Shown one piece after another: positions 22,021 to 34,313 of a stretch of 64,000 nucleotides of DNA; within the stretch, counting starts at the first letter, position 1, and every line of letters starts with the position of its first letter. Where the stretch lies: assembly GCA_014529385.2 (NCBI GenBank), contig CM043969.1, positions 72,754,676-72,818,675 of the forward strand, written 5' to 3'. The position numbers were made by a program, and so were the translations under genes. The notes beneath the pieces are model-generated. The model was not told where the DNA came from. It searched no databases and saw only the letters and a program-made list of their open reading frames with translations. This DNA is from Adiantum capillus-veneris (lineage: Eukaryota > Streptophyta > Polypodiopsida > Polypodiales > Pteridaceae).

Positions 22021-23442
22021 GCAATGAGTATCCTCTTTTGGAGCTTCAACCAAGGAAGCTCTAGGAGTGTCATTGTGTACATTTCTTTTGGGGCAAGAAC
22101 GATAACCATTTCCTTGCTCCCCACACTTAATGCATTTATGGTCTTTATGAATGGCCTCTAATTCTTCTCAAGAGAGCTTATTTTTACCTTTGAAAGCTCC
22201 TTTCATCTTACCCTTGTTGTTGTTGGTGTTGGTGTTGCCTTGGGAAGAGTTTTGAGCATTGCTCTTTCCTTTAGCTTCATTTCGATCCTTGTTTCCATGG
22301 GCTTGAAATTTCTTCTCGCCCCTTGTTGGAAATTGATCCTTGAAGCAACCATAGTGTGGTGGATGACTTCGATGATAGTGCTAGGTCGTTCTGAGTTGAC
22401 ATACTCAGCCATTTCATCACGTAATCCCGCACAAAATTTTTTATTTTATTCGATGAAGTCTATCCTTTGAAAGACTGTAGCTTTGAGATGTAAATCCCAA
22501 AACTTGTCTACATATTTGTGGATAGACTCATCAAAGAGTAGCTTCAAACTTTGCCATTCGGTGAGCACTTTGTCCTTGGTATCTCTTGCAAGGAATTGCT
22601 TTATTATGGAAACTTGTAGAGTTTTCCATGTCTTTGGGGCTTTGCCATTGCCATGAAGGCTAGCCCACCATTGACGAGCAAATTTCTAAAAGTGCATAGC
22701 TACATGGTGTGGCTTAGAGGAATCCATGAAGCCCTCGTCTCCAAAGGCCACATCAAATTGTTGGATGAAGGCCAATACTTTGTCTGTGGCACCAAAGGTG
22801 CCATCATAGGTGAGAAAAGAGATACTCTTTGAACTTCTTGAGCTTTTGTGATCTTTACCATGCAGGGTAAGATTTGCGATGTCCTCCCCTCTTGTATTCT
22901 CTAGGAGAATATAGCCATAGCTTTCATCGAAAGAGGAGGAAGGTGAAGAAGAAGAAGGAGAAGAGGTTGACCTCTTTCTTGCCTTTTTCTTCCTTTGTTT
23001 CCTCTCTTCCCTTTCGGAGTGATGAGGAGAAGGACTATGGGTTGACCGTTTCCTCTTGGGAGGAGTTGGCGATAGTTTATACTACCATCTTCATGGAGCC
23101 ACATCTTTACAAGAACTTAGGTATTCACTTCTTTCTTGTTCTTTGGATTCCTCCTCTCTTATGGGAGAGAGTCTTTCTTTTGAGAATCTAATCAAGAGGC
23201 CTCCTAAACTCTCTCTCCTCTTGGAGAGGAAGGGAAATCCCATAAGCACGAAGTTGTTTAGTAATTTTGGCTTGCAAAGTAGGGTTGCCCATAGCTTGAT
23301 GCAACCTAGTAACAAGATAATTGATAAACATGGGGGCATCATCATTAGCACCTTCATGTGCAAAATCAAAGTCATCAATGTTCATTCTACTCTCTTGGTT
23401 ATTGTCAACCATGCTAATTATACTTATGTGTTTACTTAGTGT
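22021..23442 (-). pseudogene. gag of chromovirus 1
   Basis: Start near 23,410 (MVDNNQESRMNIDDF), followed by FAHEGANDDAPMFINYLVTR. A capsid-like part (22,450-22,800, minus) reads HHVAMHF, RQWWASLHGNGKAPKTWKTL and FLARDTKDKVLTEWQSLKLL, then EMAEYVNSERPSTIIEVIHH (22,350-22,412). A CCHC-like zinc knuckle follows at about 22,110 (CGEQGNGYRSCPK). The order and the W/FLARD pattern are typical of plant Ty3/gypsy gag. Several stops and frame changes. Confidence 0.7.
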
Positions 23443-23813
23443 ATCCTTTGGCAATTCAAAACCTTAGTTGCTACTCCTCTTCGTCTTTGAAAATAAACAC
23501 TTAAGTATCTACACCCATGGCTCGAATTGGTTGATTATAGAGAGTAGTGGGGTGGATCTAACATAGCACAATTGTCAAGGGATAGATCCTTTTGGACTTA
23601 TTATGGATCAATAATGGTAAAGCCGTAGGCAAGTCTAAAAAGACCCCATTATTAAGACCAAAGCTCTCAAGGTGTGCACCATATCCCACATAGCGGGCTC
23701 AACAAAATCGATAATAGATCCCAATCCCACTTACCCTAATATAATTAACAAAATAAACCATTAATAGGCTACTTAAGAACCTCTCTTCTAAAGCAAGAAA
23801 AGAGAAACCAAAC

Positions 23814-23826
23814 GCTCCGATACCAA
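23814..23826 (-). promoter_or_regulatory. Primer binding site, initiator-Met tRNA type
   Basis: The minus strand reads TTGGTATCGGAGC directly after the LTR end TTACA. Plant elements primed by initiator tRNA-Met carry TGGTATCAGAGC; one base differs here. Confidence 0.85.
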
Positions 23827-24020
23827 TGTAATGGACATGGCCTATGAACTTTGAGAATAGCGGAATTAAGAGAATTAGAGTGAGCATTTTTGTGAGATTA
23901 CTTTGGGAACATAGAGGTGAACTTAGTTGATGGTAGCAACATGAACATAGTACTTAATTAACTTAGCGTGAACAATAATTTTGCAAGAGGGAGAGTATTA
24001 GAGAACATGACAATAGTTGA

Positions 24021-24046
24021 GGACCGGATTTACTTAGAGCCGGTCC
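24021..24046 (-). promoter_or_regulatory. Leader hairpin of the LTR
   Basis: GGACCGG (24,021-24,027) and CCGGTCC (24,040-24,046) form a 7-bp stem with a 12-base loop. On the transcribed minus strand it lies about 20-30 bases after TATAATA, so near the predicted RNA start. Confidence 0.5.
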
Positions 24047-24504
24047 CCCCTCCAGAAGGCGTTTGTATTATAGATTCTCCCATCAAGAGAGACTTGGTAC
24101 AATACAGTATTTGTGTTCCTTGTGACCTTGGTGATGCTATAAAGATGGAAAGATTCATGCATCACAAGCATAACATAAACTTTGCAAAAAGCATTAACTA
24201 TCCTAAGCCTCAGTCCCAAGGCCTCAAACACCTTCGAAGGTGGAGAGAGCTAGCGGGGAATGAGGGTAGGGAAGAGGAAGAAGAATCATCTATAGGAGAA
24301 AGAAATAGTTCCTCCCTTATCATCACTCTTCTTGCTTAGCATAGCATAATAGCATAGTAATGAAGATGAAGAAGACGACAGCTTAAGCATTGAAGCATGG
24401 CTCTTGGTTGGATTTGCATTCCATAGCCAAGAGTGTTGGTGTAGGCTCTCCACTTCTCAACAAGCTTGGAGAAGGAGATGGAGCTCTTGAACTTTGCACT
24501 CCAC

Positions 24505-24550
<46 letters not shown>

Positions 24551-24710
24551 ATTTTACTATTTCATTTGGACATGTGTCCTCTTTTTCCTCTTTGAGATGC
24601 AGAACTTAATTATTTATTTTTATGTATCTAAATTCTCATTGGACCCCTTTAAAACCTATCCAATAGCATTCAAACACATCATGAGGGCCACATGTGGAGA
24701 ATCATTTGAA

Positions 24711-24935
24711 CATGTGTCTTTTATGCTTATTAAGTCATTTGGTTGAATTGAATACTTCAAGGACTTAGTTGATCAAGCAAGCATGTGTCTTTTATGCTTC
24801 TTAAGTCATTTGTTTTGAATTGAATACTTCAAGCCTTAGTCAATCAAGTGATCAAGCAAGCATGTGTCTTTTATGCTTCTTAAGTCATTTGTTTTGAATT
24901 GAATACTTCAAGCCTTAGTCAATCAAGCATGAAAA
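24711..24935. repeat. Three tandem units of 71-79 bp inside the LTR
   Basis: CATGTGTCTTTTATGCTT begins units at 24,711, 24,782 and 24,861. Each contains AAGTCATTTG and GAATTGAATACTTCAAG. Confidence 0.85.
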
Positions 24936-25603
24936 CGTTCATGCCTCTTGAGAATTTATCTTTGAATTTAACATTTCAAAAACCTTAGTCATTTAAGCAT
25001 AAAAATCACCTCAAGCTTTGGGCAAGGTTCCCACAACCATTTTAAGCATCTTAGCACCTCATGCTTGGGTAGGATTCCCACCTCGAGGTTAGCTCTAGCT
25101 TGCATAAGGTCAAAAGACTTTTTAACACTAACTTTTGGAGGTCTTTAATGAAGCTAACCCTAAGGTGTTTTAAGCTACATTAGATGCACGTTTCTCTTTG
25201 ATAGATTACCTCCGTTTGGACCCCTTTTGAGATGTAACCATCTCTCCTCCTTGTCTTTTGCTCAGGTAAATCTAAAAGCACTTATTGCACATTGCTCTTT
25301 AATTGGTAGACCGTCTCCTTTTGGACCCTATTGAAATGCAACCATTTCTCCTTATGGTCCCCTATTGAGATAGTTCTAAAAGCACATATATATATCCTAA
25401 CTCTTGTTCCTGTTTTATCTTCCCATATTAAGTGATCAGTTTAATATGAGAAAATCATTTGGTAAAGTTAGACATTATATTTTTTATGACATCAACCATA
25501 CTATTCTCATATCTTTAATAAGGTAGTAGACCCATTCACAATGGGCCTACTATCAACCCATTTTGTTTGGTGCCTGGGATAGGGCGGGTGCACACACACA
25601 CTT

Positions 25604-27303
25604 ACTTTGTTACTTGCTTTTTTGAGTTTTCAGCGTATTGGAAAAAACTCTACTAAACCCTAATAATGTCACCTTGGGTAGAAAGCTTTAATTTTACACA
25701 AAGTTTGAAATCTACCATGAGGTAGAGCCCTTATAGGCTATTAGCTGTCACTTAAGCTGTAACTGACAAGTAAAAGAACGTGGGTCTCTCTACTTTACAC
25801 TTACCTGCTCTGTCATGAAGTATTGTTGTGAAAATTCGTGGCAATGGGGAGTTGGATCACTACTGAGATGGTCGCATGGTGTCGATTCCCCAAAAGGCGC
25901 ATACTACACTCAATACCTAGGAGTAATCTACGCACGCCAGGAATGATGGTGTTCCCCCCTCTATTTAAGGAGGTAAGGGTGCTTTCTGTCCCTCACTTAG
26001 CTTTGGGTGTGTATTTTGTAAGAGAGAGGATTGTGTGTTGATTTGCAATATTTATTGTTGCACCAATATGGAGCTTGTAGCTCAACCAACTCAGGTTTGC
26101 CAGTATCTAATGAACGAGGTTTTCTTTCTTGTTTAGATTTCATAAACATATACATGCTAGGGTATGTTTGACACCTTCACGAGATGCCTGATATAGCCCA
26201 CCGAATAGGGTTGCTTTACAAGTACATAGAGTTGAATGTTTTTTGTTACTCTGACCCCTCAACTGGGTTTTTGATTTTTCTTAGTAAGATAATGAGGTTT
26301 TGGTTTGTAAATTATGGCCGATGTACACAATGGAAACTATGATGCTATGCGTTAGCTGGTTCACTGGTTTTTTAGGAGATGTATTTGTCTAAAATTACTT
26401 GATTTGGCATAATTTGGTGGTAAGTAAACTAACAGCACGTATAGCATTGATTTTTGTGCACTGATGTGGGGGAGTATTGTATGGTAACTGCCTCTTGGCT
26501 TGACATTGAAATAGTAAGTTGCCTAGAGCTTTGGGATGGAGGATATACACCTAATGATTAGTGGTTCTTACGCATGGTACTGATGCTATGACTTTGTAAC
26601 ATTTAACGGCCTAGTAGCTTGTGTGTAGCAAAAAATAGCATGAACATAGTGAGCATTTCGTTAGAATATGTTCCTAATGAGCATAACAAGAGTGCTTGGG
26701 TGGAGAGAGCAACAAAAAGCATAACACCTAGTTAGATAGGCATGAACACTACTTCAAAAGAGAGAGAGAGATTAAGCTATTGAGTACAGTTGAGGACCTG
26801 ATTTACATGGAGCCGGGCCCCCTCCAAAAGGCTTTGTATTATAGGTTTTTCCCATCGAGAGACATTTTACAATATAATTCTTTGTGTTCCTTCATTACTA
26901 GCTAGTGCAATGAAGATCGAAGCTTCAAGCACTAAGCAAAACACTTATAAAACACAACATCAATTCCCTCACGGTCTCAGACCCAAGACCTCACACACCT
27001 TCGAAGATGGTGAGAGCTAGCGGGGTATGAGAGTAGATTGAGAGGAAGCAGGAGTAGTCTTACGAGAAAGATGTACATCTCCTCACATAATCACTCATAT
27101 TAGCATAGCATAGCTTAGTAATTAGCATGGTAGAGGAGATGAGCATGCATTGAAGCTTGGCTCTTGGTTGGATTTGCATCACCACAAATCCAAGAGTTGT
27201 TGGTGTAGGCCTCCCTTCTCACAAGCTTGGAGTAGGTGATAAGCTTTCCATTAAAGGTTGAGAAGGAGAGAGAGAGTCTTCTTGCTTCACACATGAGATT
27301 GTT

Positions 27304-27384
<81 letters not shown>

Positions 27385-29104
27385 TGTTTGTGTGTGTGTG
27401 TGATAATGACTTGACGAATTCAACCCCCCCTCTCTCTTGGTCGACCCCTCTTCTATTTTACTCATGCAGGCACCACAATGGCCCATGCCAGGCTTAGCCA
27501 ATGAAAATTAAGATGCATAAGTGATAGCCTTCCGACATGTGTCCCCCTTTCCCCTTTTGTCAGAGCTTTAGGTAATTAATTAATACAACTAAACTCTCAT
27601 TGGACCCCTTTGTCTTCTGGCCAATAGGAATCAGCCCAAGCCATTGGGTTGTTGAATGCTCATTGGACCCCTTGGGAGACTGTCCAATAGTCTTCTAGAG
27701 AGTTTAATTATTATTGGTTCTTTTATTAAGTGTTTTTAATTGAATTAAACTAGATTTACTCTAGCTAATTCTCATTGGTCCACCTCCATGGCCATCCAAT
27801 AGGATGTGAGTGCACCTTGTGGGCATCTGGGCTAGGGAGCTGACATGTGTCCCTCATTCCCTTTGTGTAAAGGAAGCTTGTGAGTGTGTGTGTTTCTCTC
27901 TCATTTCTATTTTGAGGGCTCACCCCCGCCTATGTAGGACTCATTGAAGACTTTTTGTACACACAAAAAGCATCCAATTTTCCTAAGCTTTGAACTTTGG
28001 ACACAACCTTTGAATTTTGGAACCTTAGCATTTTGGAAGTCTTAATGGGCTGAACCTTAGGGTCTTTAAAGACCATTGTTGCACATTGCTCTTTTGCAGA
28101 TGGACCCCCCTTTGGATCCCTACTGTGGCCAGTCTGCCACCTTAACCAATATTCTAGCTTTTTCTCCCCTTGCACTTCGCCATATTAAATGATCAGTTTA
28201 ACATGAGAAAATCATTTAGGAGAATTAGATATTAGTTATTATGACATACTTTACATCATCATTGCATGTCACTTACAAATTCTGGTAAAACCTACTGTGT
28301 GGGTTGGCTTACTGAACTTTGTCGTGGTTTCTTTTGCCCAATGAGAAGGTAAGTATCATGTCTCTTACAAATTCTAATAAACCCCACGGTGTGGGTTGGC
28401 TTACTGAACTTTGTGGTGGTTTCTTTTGCTCGCTGAGAGGTAAGTATCCTGTTGATGCATAATGGAGCTTTGGGATGGAAGGGTATACCCCGGATGATTA
28501 TTGGTTCTTGCATATGGTATTGTCACTATGACTTGACATCATGATAACTATCGTTTTTCTTAAAAACCCCACGTGGGTTGGCTTATAAAACTCTGAGGTC
28601 ATTTTTTGCCCTTTTACACGATGATGACTGCATGTTCTAATAAATGTGGGCTAGTTTGGAGGATTAGGGCCCGGAGAATAAACTTTGCGATGATAATTTT
28701 TTTTATTTTGGACCAAGCTTGTAAAGTTTTTTTAAAAAGTTAAGAGATGGACATGGATAACAACTGGTATAGTCCATTGATACATGTAAAACATATCCAA
28801 GGCTAACATATCTGTTGTCTTGTTTTGATGGATGCAGGTAAGGACTCTATCTAATCTTGAAGGTTTTCTTTTTGCTTAAAAGCAGTTGTCCACACATGAT
28901 TACACATACAACTACTGCAGAGGAAGTACTTCTGATAATTGTATACTAGAATGAAGCTTCATTCTTATAAGCATTGTATAAGAATAATTCTAAGACTGAG
29001 TTGTTTTTGTACTTATCGTTTCCCTTTCTCTGGAGCCAACTATCTTTTGAATGTAAAAGTTCAATTATGTGTTATTATTTATGTTAAAACAGCTACACAC
29101 ACAC
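25604..29104 (+). repeat. Right terminal direct repeat of the Penelope-like element, split by a solo LTR
   Basis: Parts 25,604-26,594 and 28,252-29,104 align in order with 12,039-14,248. Relative to the left copy it lacks about 375 bases (corresponding to 13,440-13,815; junction near 28,677). Confidence 0.8.
26595..28246 (-). mobile_element. Solo LTR, chromovirus family B
   Basis: Plus-strand ends are TGTAACATTT and ATTATGACA, i.e. TG...CA on both strands. Flanks are GACTT (26,590-26,594) and TACTT (28,247-28,251), a 5-bp target duplication with one mismatch; the empty site in the left direct repeat reads GTGACTTGACATCATC. No internal domain is present, so it is a solo LTR from unequal LTR recombination. 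It holds a (GT)n run at 27,307-27,400, three exact ATTGG-N17-CCAAT modules (27,599-27,625, 27,662-27,688, 27,774-27,800) and TATTATA at 26,837. Confidence 0.9.
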
Positions 29105-29185
29105 ACGGACGTGTGCGCGCACACATAATTTTGACTATTATAGTCTGCACATTGTCAATAAAAAGGTGATTTGCACAGTCTACGT

Positions 29186-29187
<2 letters not shown>

Positions 29188-29268
<81 letters not shown>
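29188..29268 (+). repeat. (CT)n(CA)n compound microsatellite
   Basis: About 50 bases of CT run straight into about 30 bases of CA, just outside the right end of the Penelope-like element. Confidence 0.95.
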
Positions 29269-29269
<1 letters not shown>

Positions 29270-30190
29270 CGGTTGACAACAGGTTGTCAGGTGCACAATT
29301 TTGTCTATTGTAGGTCATTGAAAAAGGATGGAATTGCATAGAATATGAACTACTTCACTCAATTTTCAAAGGCTCTTTAATGTGTCTATCATAAGGAGGA
29401 CAACCCAATAGGGACTCAAAAAATCAATTTTGGCGTTGATCCAACATGCCATGCAAATCAACCAAAAAACAATGCGTTGAGGCCCTCTCCTTCCTCTAAT
29501 GTTTCAAATTCCATTATAGAGAGTATAGATAAAGGACTATTGAATAATAGAAATAATCAATATGTTGTATGTTTTGGGTTATTGGGTGCATATGTTGTAT
29601 TGGTTGGAGACCCTTGTGCAAAGGATATTCCAAGGTTTGCATGTATTTTTTTAGCTAATTCAAATTAAGCTCTTAAGAGCATTTTTTAAAAAAAAGAAGC
29701 TACAAAGCTTAGAGAGCATAAATTAAGGTTTAGAGAATCTAAAAGTGCAAATAATTTTAGTGCAAAAACCTTGGGACACTGTGCAGGTTGTAACACCCTT
29801 ATTTTTGGCATCGGGAGTGGTTCTCCCTCCCATCCTCCCCAGGAGGGGAAATGGAGGCCGGTTTCTTCTAGATGGTCCAAGCTCTGTTTCATGTGGGCAT
29901 TAGGAAGAGAATGGGGTCTAGGAGGGCCTCTTTATTTGGCAATTTAAGGAAGTCAAACCTTTAGTATTAAAAAAGTAATTAAAGGACAATTTTTAAATTC
30001 AAACACACAAAACGGCTAGTTTATTTGAATTCAAATTGTGCCCCCAAAATAAAATTTAAAATCTAGCGGGTAAAACCATATCATGTAGCATATCTATGGA
30101 AAGATTTCAATGCGTAGATTTTGGATCTATGATTTTCTCTCAAATCAGAGATCATATGCCGGAGTTATGGAAGGTCAAAAATCATAAAAT
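29269..30190. other. No recognisable gene
   Basis: AT-rich sequence. TGTAACACCC at 29,790 looks like the start of a plant LTR, but I found no matching second end, so it is not called. Confidence 0.5.
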
Positions 30191-30191
30191 T

Positions 30192-31020
30192 GTCCATCTC
30201 CTTTTTGGGGGGAATAGTGCATCCTTTGACCACTCTTACACATCTCTTACACACCCACCATTCTTCCACACATGACGTACACCTATTTGTCAAAATGTTA
30301 ATCACCTCCATAAGCTCATGGAAAATAAAGAGGCCCTCCTTGACCCCATCCTCTTCCTAATGGTAGATTTGTTGGTGGCAGATGCGAGGTGCTTAGTGAC
30401 AGCATGTGGGACTTGGTGATGGGGATCGGCTCTCCAAAACAGTCTGCATCGTATTTCTCTTTGCATCGACGGATTTGACAATTCATGTTCGGTTTTAGTA
30501 TGTATGAGGTGTCCTCATGGTTGTATGGGGGTTGTGTGGCTCCGATTGTGTGTGGAGGTTTGGTTGCAGACAGTGTCCGGGACGGTGGCAGCACCATAGA
30601 CAGTGGTGCCATCCCAGTCTCTGCAATGGCCTTTGGAGGTTGTGATGTTGGGACTACTTAGTGGTGTCCCATTCTATTGGTGATGGGGACTTGGAGCCCG
30701 CCCATCCGATTGTGTTGTTTTCTCACGATTGTTTATGCTCTTGGTTGGAGGTGGTGAGTCTCCAAGTGGCAGTCGATGCTCTTTCTTGTGGCAACTCCCT
30801 CCAGGTATCGATGTATGAGGGTGGCTCCTTGTAAACCTGGCATAGCTTGATTTAGGTATTTGGAATGTTGTCTTTTGTATCTAAGGTCAGTGGAGTGGCT
30901 CCCCTATCAGCAAGGAAATTCTTTTTGAAACCCTGGCTCAGTCTTTGAGCAGGTTCTGTCATGTAATTTTTTGGATGGTTAATTTAATCTAACTCACTTA
31001 GTTGAGTGAGTATTGAAAAA
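30192..31020 (+). mobile_element. 3' end of a non-LTR retroelement (copy 1)
   Basis: About 830 bases without an ORF contain repeated GGTGGCTCC motifs. They end with a palindrome (ACTCACTTAGTTGAGTGAGT, 30,992-31,011) followed by TATTG and an A-rich tail. The first 640 bases are repeated at 34,758-35,388. A 5'-truncated LINE or a SINE-like element is inferred from the 3' structure. Confidence 0.5.
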
Positions 31021-31480
31021 AAAGAAGTGTAAAACCTTCAAATATAGTATATTTGCCTCTAAAATCTTTGGAAAAGGTATGGTATAGCCAAATACTTGAA
31101 AAATCCTGTAATCCCACCTGCAAATTTTGAAATTTATCTCTAAATTATAGATTTGAAGCTGAGGAAACCTACAAAGTATAATAAATTGAGTGTGAAAGCC
31201 TTCAAATATAATCAAGTTGCCCCAAAAATTTCTCATATGCAAGTATTTTAAGTTTTTAGGAGAAAGCACTATGCCTCAACTCGGTTTAGTGTAACCCCCC
31301 TTACAAAATTTTGAGATTTGCCTCGAAAATTCTAATTTTCCTTTAAACGCTCATGTAAACCTAGATTTAGTGCAATTCCACTTACAAATTTTATGAATCA
31401 CCTTTGAATTCCAAGTCAACCCAAAGGCAAGAGCATTGGCAAAGCTCAAAGAAATCTAGTGCAAAACCTTTAAAAATAGT
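31020..31480. other. Degenerate AT-rich repeat-like stretch
   Basis: Phrases such as AAACCTTCAAATATA and TTGCCTCTAAAATCT recur with variation here, and similar phrases occur at 51,120-51,180. No coding signal. Confidence 0.5.
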
Positions 31481-31757
31481 CGAGAATTGTTGGAGTTCCC
31501 TCCCGTCATCCACCTTCCTCGTTTGTTGAGGTCTCCTCTTACCTTGGGCTTGCACATCTTCTGCCTTGGATTTGTCGGCCTGAACTTTCCAAATTGTGTC
31601 AACTCTCAATTTTGTCAATTCTCAATTTCGTAGATGTCGATGTTGATTTTTTTTTTAATTCTTGATTGTGGATTTCGTCGATTGTCGCTTTGTCGATTGC
31701 TAATCGTAAAACCAATGCTTATTCTCCCTCCCCTCTCTCTCTAGTGCCGGTGTGAGA

Positions 31758-31760
<3 letters not shown>

Positions 31761-31828
<68 letters not shown>

Positions 31829-32002
31829 CATAATAGGTGTATGGCATCCAGAACAAATTGTTGGACTCATATTGTTGAATTGTCAAGCTCAATGTACTTC
31901 ATTAATGCAATGCAAATATGGAAAGCCTTCGTGAAATGCGCCAACATTTCAAGGAGTGGCGCGTCAACTTTGTCTCTTATATTCACACACATCGAGAGAA
32001 TG

Positions 32003-32075
<73 letters not shown>
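31761..32075 (+). repeat. Two (CT)n(CA)n compound microsatellites
   Basis: The arrays are at about 31,761-31,824 and 32,005-32,075, both CT then CA. The second abuts the third copy of the Penelope-type direct repeat, as at 11,882-12,040. Confidence 0.9.
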
Positions 32076-32078
<3 letters not shown>

Positions 32079-34281
32079 TGTTACTATTTATGCTTTATTT
32101 TTTCCCTCCTTCTATATAATCCCCCCTCCCTCTTTTGAAGCACTCATGGGACACTGACTCATAACATGCCACTTATGGCCTGTGGGACTAGGCCCTTACA
32201 TAACAAATCTCTCCTAGAATTGGGCATGAGTAAAAACATCAGGCTCTCATGACAAATAATAGGAGGCCTGCCCATCCTGGGTAGGGATCTCCCCTTGCAA
32301 GACTTTCTGTGCATCACTTGAAGACGCTACACAGTAGGGCGGCTTGCCTCTCTCACCGATCACGCTCAGGAAAAAGCAGCTCAACCTCTATAAATAAGGT
32401 GAGGGCGCACCTAGCCCCTCACTTAGCTTGTGTGTATTCTTGTTGTTCTAACTAAAACCAGTATACCGTCTGCTTCACTGTCCGAGCTATGGAGCTTTCT
32501 GCGCAAAATACTTAGGTTTTTCTCTAAGGCTTTTTTTGAGAAAAAATCTTTGAACTTTGGTTGCTTCGAATAGAAAAACATTTGGTACTGCTTGCAGTAA
32601 GCTCTCATAGCATAACTTTGAACTGTATAACATTCATTTCCGTAGGGGTTTTACTTTAAGAATTTGTTTTGGCAATACTCTATGTAGACGGGTTTTTTTC
32701 AAATAACTGTTGTAACCCTTATATATGGTAGCAAGGCATTCTTTGATTGAATGAAAGCACACCTAATGGGACTTATGAGAAGGATTGGGGGGATTTGTTG
32801 TCGACTGAGCTTTTAAGAGAAAGAACTGTGCATCATTAGTTCTCTTGGCTTGACCTAAGCCACTGTAGGTCTTGCTGTTTACTGACCTGACTAAGGTTTT
32901 TTTGCAAAAAAGAAAAGGGCTTTGTTTTAGCCGTTATAGGCTTTTTCTTTGGGCTCTGTTTTAGCCGACACTGGTCTTCCTTTTGCAGGCCTAACAGTAA
33001 CCGGACATTACAATTTTCTATGATGAATAATCACTTGGATTTAAAAGAAAAGGGGTAAGTATATAGCTCTTGCGTTATAGCTCTGGCCTGAAGCAAAGGC
33101 TAGTAACTGCATGGGATGTGAATGGAACCTTGGGTTTTCCGAAAGCTTGTGGATTTTTTGGTGATAAAATTATGTCTGACACTGACAAGGATACGTCTGG
33201 CTTTTCTGTTTTAAGAAATATGACAAATCTTGGACTTCTGCATAATACCTTCCCTTATGATTTCATATGAGGAGAAGGTGTTGGGGTTATCTTAACCCAC
33301 CCATCTAGCACCCATGACGGTGGAAACTTGAAAATATCTTGGCTAAAAACAGAGCTGAACACTGCCGAACTATATTGAATGCTAAGGACTTAATGAAAAA
33401 TTTGAAGATTTGAAGGTAAGTATATACTCTTAGCTTTGGCGTAAAAAACTGGCCTTTGGCTCTTGACATAAAGTTCCACTGAAAAAAATGGGGTTTTTTT
33501 TATACTCTATTTCTGATTGGTAAGTATATGGTTGCTACTGCTAGTATAAGCATAGCTACCAAGCTATGAGAAATCTTGGGAAGTTGAAAGTAAGTATATG
33601 GCTGGTACCCTCAAACTTGACATAAATACCGAGATACGGCTCGAGAAATGAGGTTCCACTTGGTAAAAATGGAGTCTTTGTTATACTCTATTGATTAGTC
33701 ACGTATATGGTTGCTACTATGGGCTCAAGCATAGCTACCACGCTATGGCTTAACAAGTAAACTTCACTATTCTTTAAAATTTTCTAAAGAAAACTCTTGA
33801 TTCTTGGTAGACTTCACCACTCACATTAGAAGGTAAATTGTACCACTGATTTTGGAAGGAATATGTAAAGACTGCTAAAAAATCTAATAACCTAAGCTTG
33901 TTTAAAGTAATTAAATTATGTAAGATGGACATGGATAACAACTGATATGGTCCATTGATACCTGTAAAACACATCCAAGGCTAACTGAATTGTTGTCTTG
34001 TTTGGATGGATGCAGGTAAGGACTCTATCTTATCTTGGAGGGTTTTCTTTTCTTTGGCAAGCAACATTACTGCGATGAAATACCCACTGAGGAACGGGGA
34101 AGTTCTTTTACTGCCAACCTTATTGAAAGAGGATCTCTTTCCTACAATCATTGTACCTAAATAATTCTGATACTGAGTTATTTTTGTACATATTAGTTCA
34201 TTATTCCTTGGCCAACTGTCTTTTGAATGTAAAAATTCAATTGTCTTATTAGTTAAGATTTAAACAGCTACACACACACAT

Positions 34282-34300
<19 letters not shown>
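32076..34300 (+). repeat. Third, diverged copy of the Penelope-type direct repeat (probably solo)
   Basis: It aligns in order with 12,039-14,248: a TATA region (CTATAAATAAGG at 32,389, then CCCCTCACTTAGCTT), GGTAAGTATAT motifs in the middle, and a near-identical block at 33,924-34,045 (ATGGACATGGATAACAACTG through GGATGCAGGTAAGGACTCTA). The rest is strongly diverged. No RT-like sequence is adjacent. Confidence 0.65.

Positions 34301-34313
<13 letters not shown>

Larger units (their letters stand above)
18004..25491 (-). mobile_element. Ty3/gypsy chromovirus 1 inserted in the Penelope-like element
   Basis: The minus-strand order is 5' LTR (25,491-23,827), PBS (23,826-23,814), gag, protease, RT (core deleted), RNase H, integrase with chromodomain-like tail, polypurine tract (CAAGAGAGAGGTAA, minus strand just right of 18,583) and a 3' LTR truncated to 580 bases (18,583-18,004). 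Frames contain many stops. The missing part of the 3' LTR and the missing RT end of the host element meet at 18,004, which suggests one deletion removed both. Confidence 0.85.
23827..25491 (-). repeat. Complete 5' LTR of chromovirus 1 (1,665 bp)
   Basis: On the minus strand it begins TGTCATAAAAAATATAA and ends CCATTACA. It contains an ATTGG-N17-CCAAT module (24,638-24,664), a (CT)n run (24,511-24,546), a TATA-like element with a downstream GGACCGG/CCGGTCC hairpin (24,021-24,046), and a stretch of about 75-bp tandem repeats (24,711-24,935). Confidence 0.85.

Noticed and set aside
29787-30190. TGTAACACCC at 29,790 as the start of a plant LTR
   Set aside because: It fits plant LTR starts, but no second copy, end, PBS or target duplication could be found.
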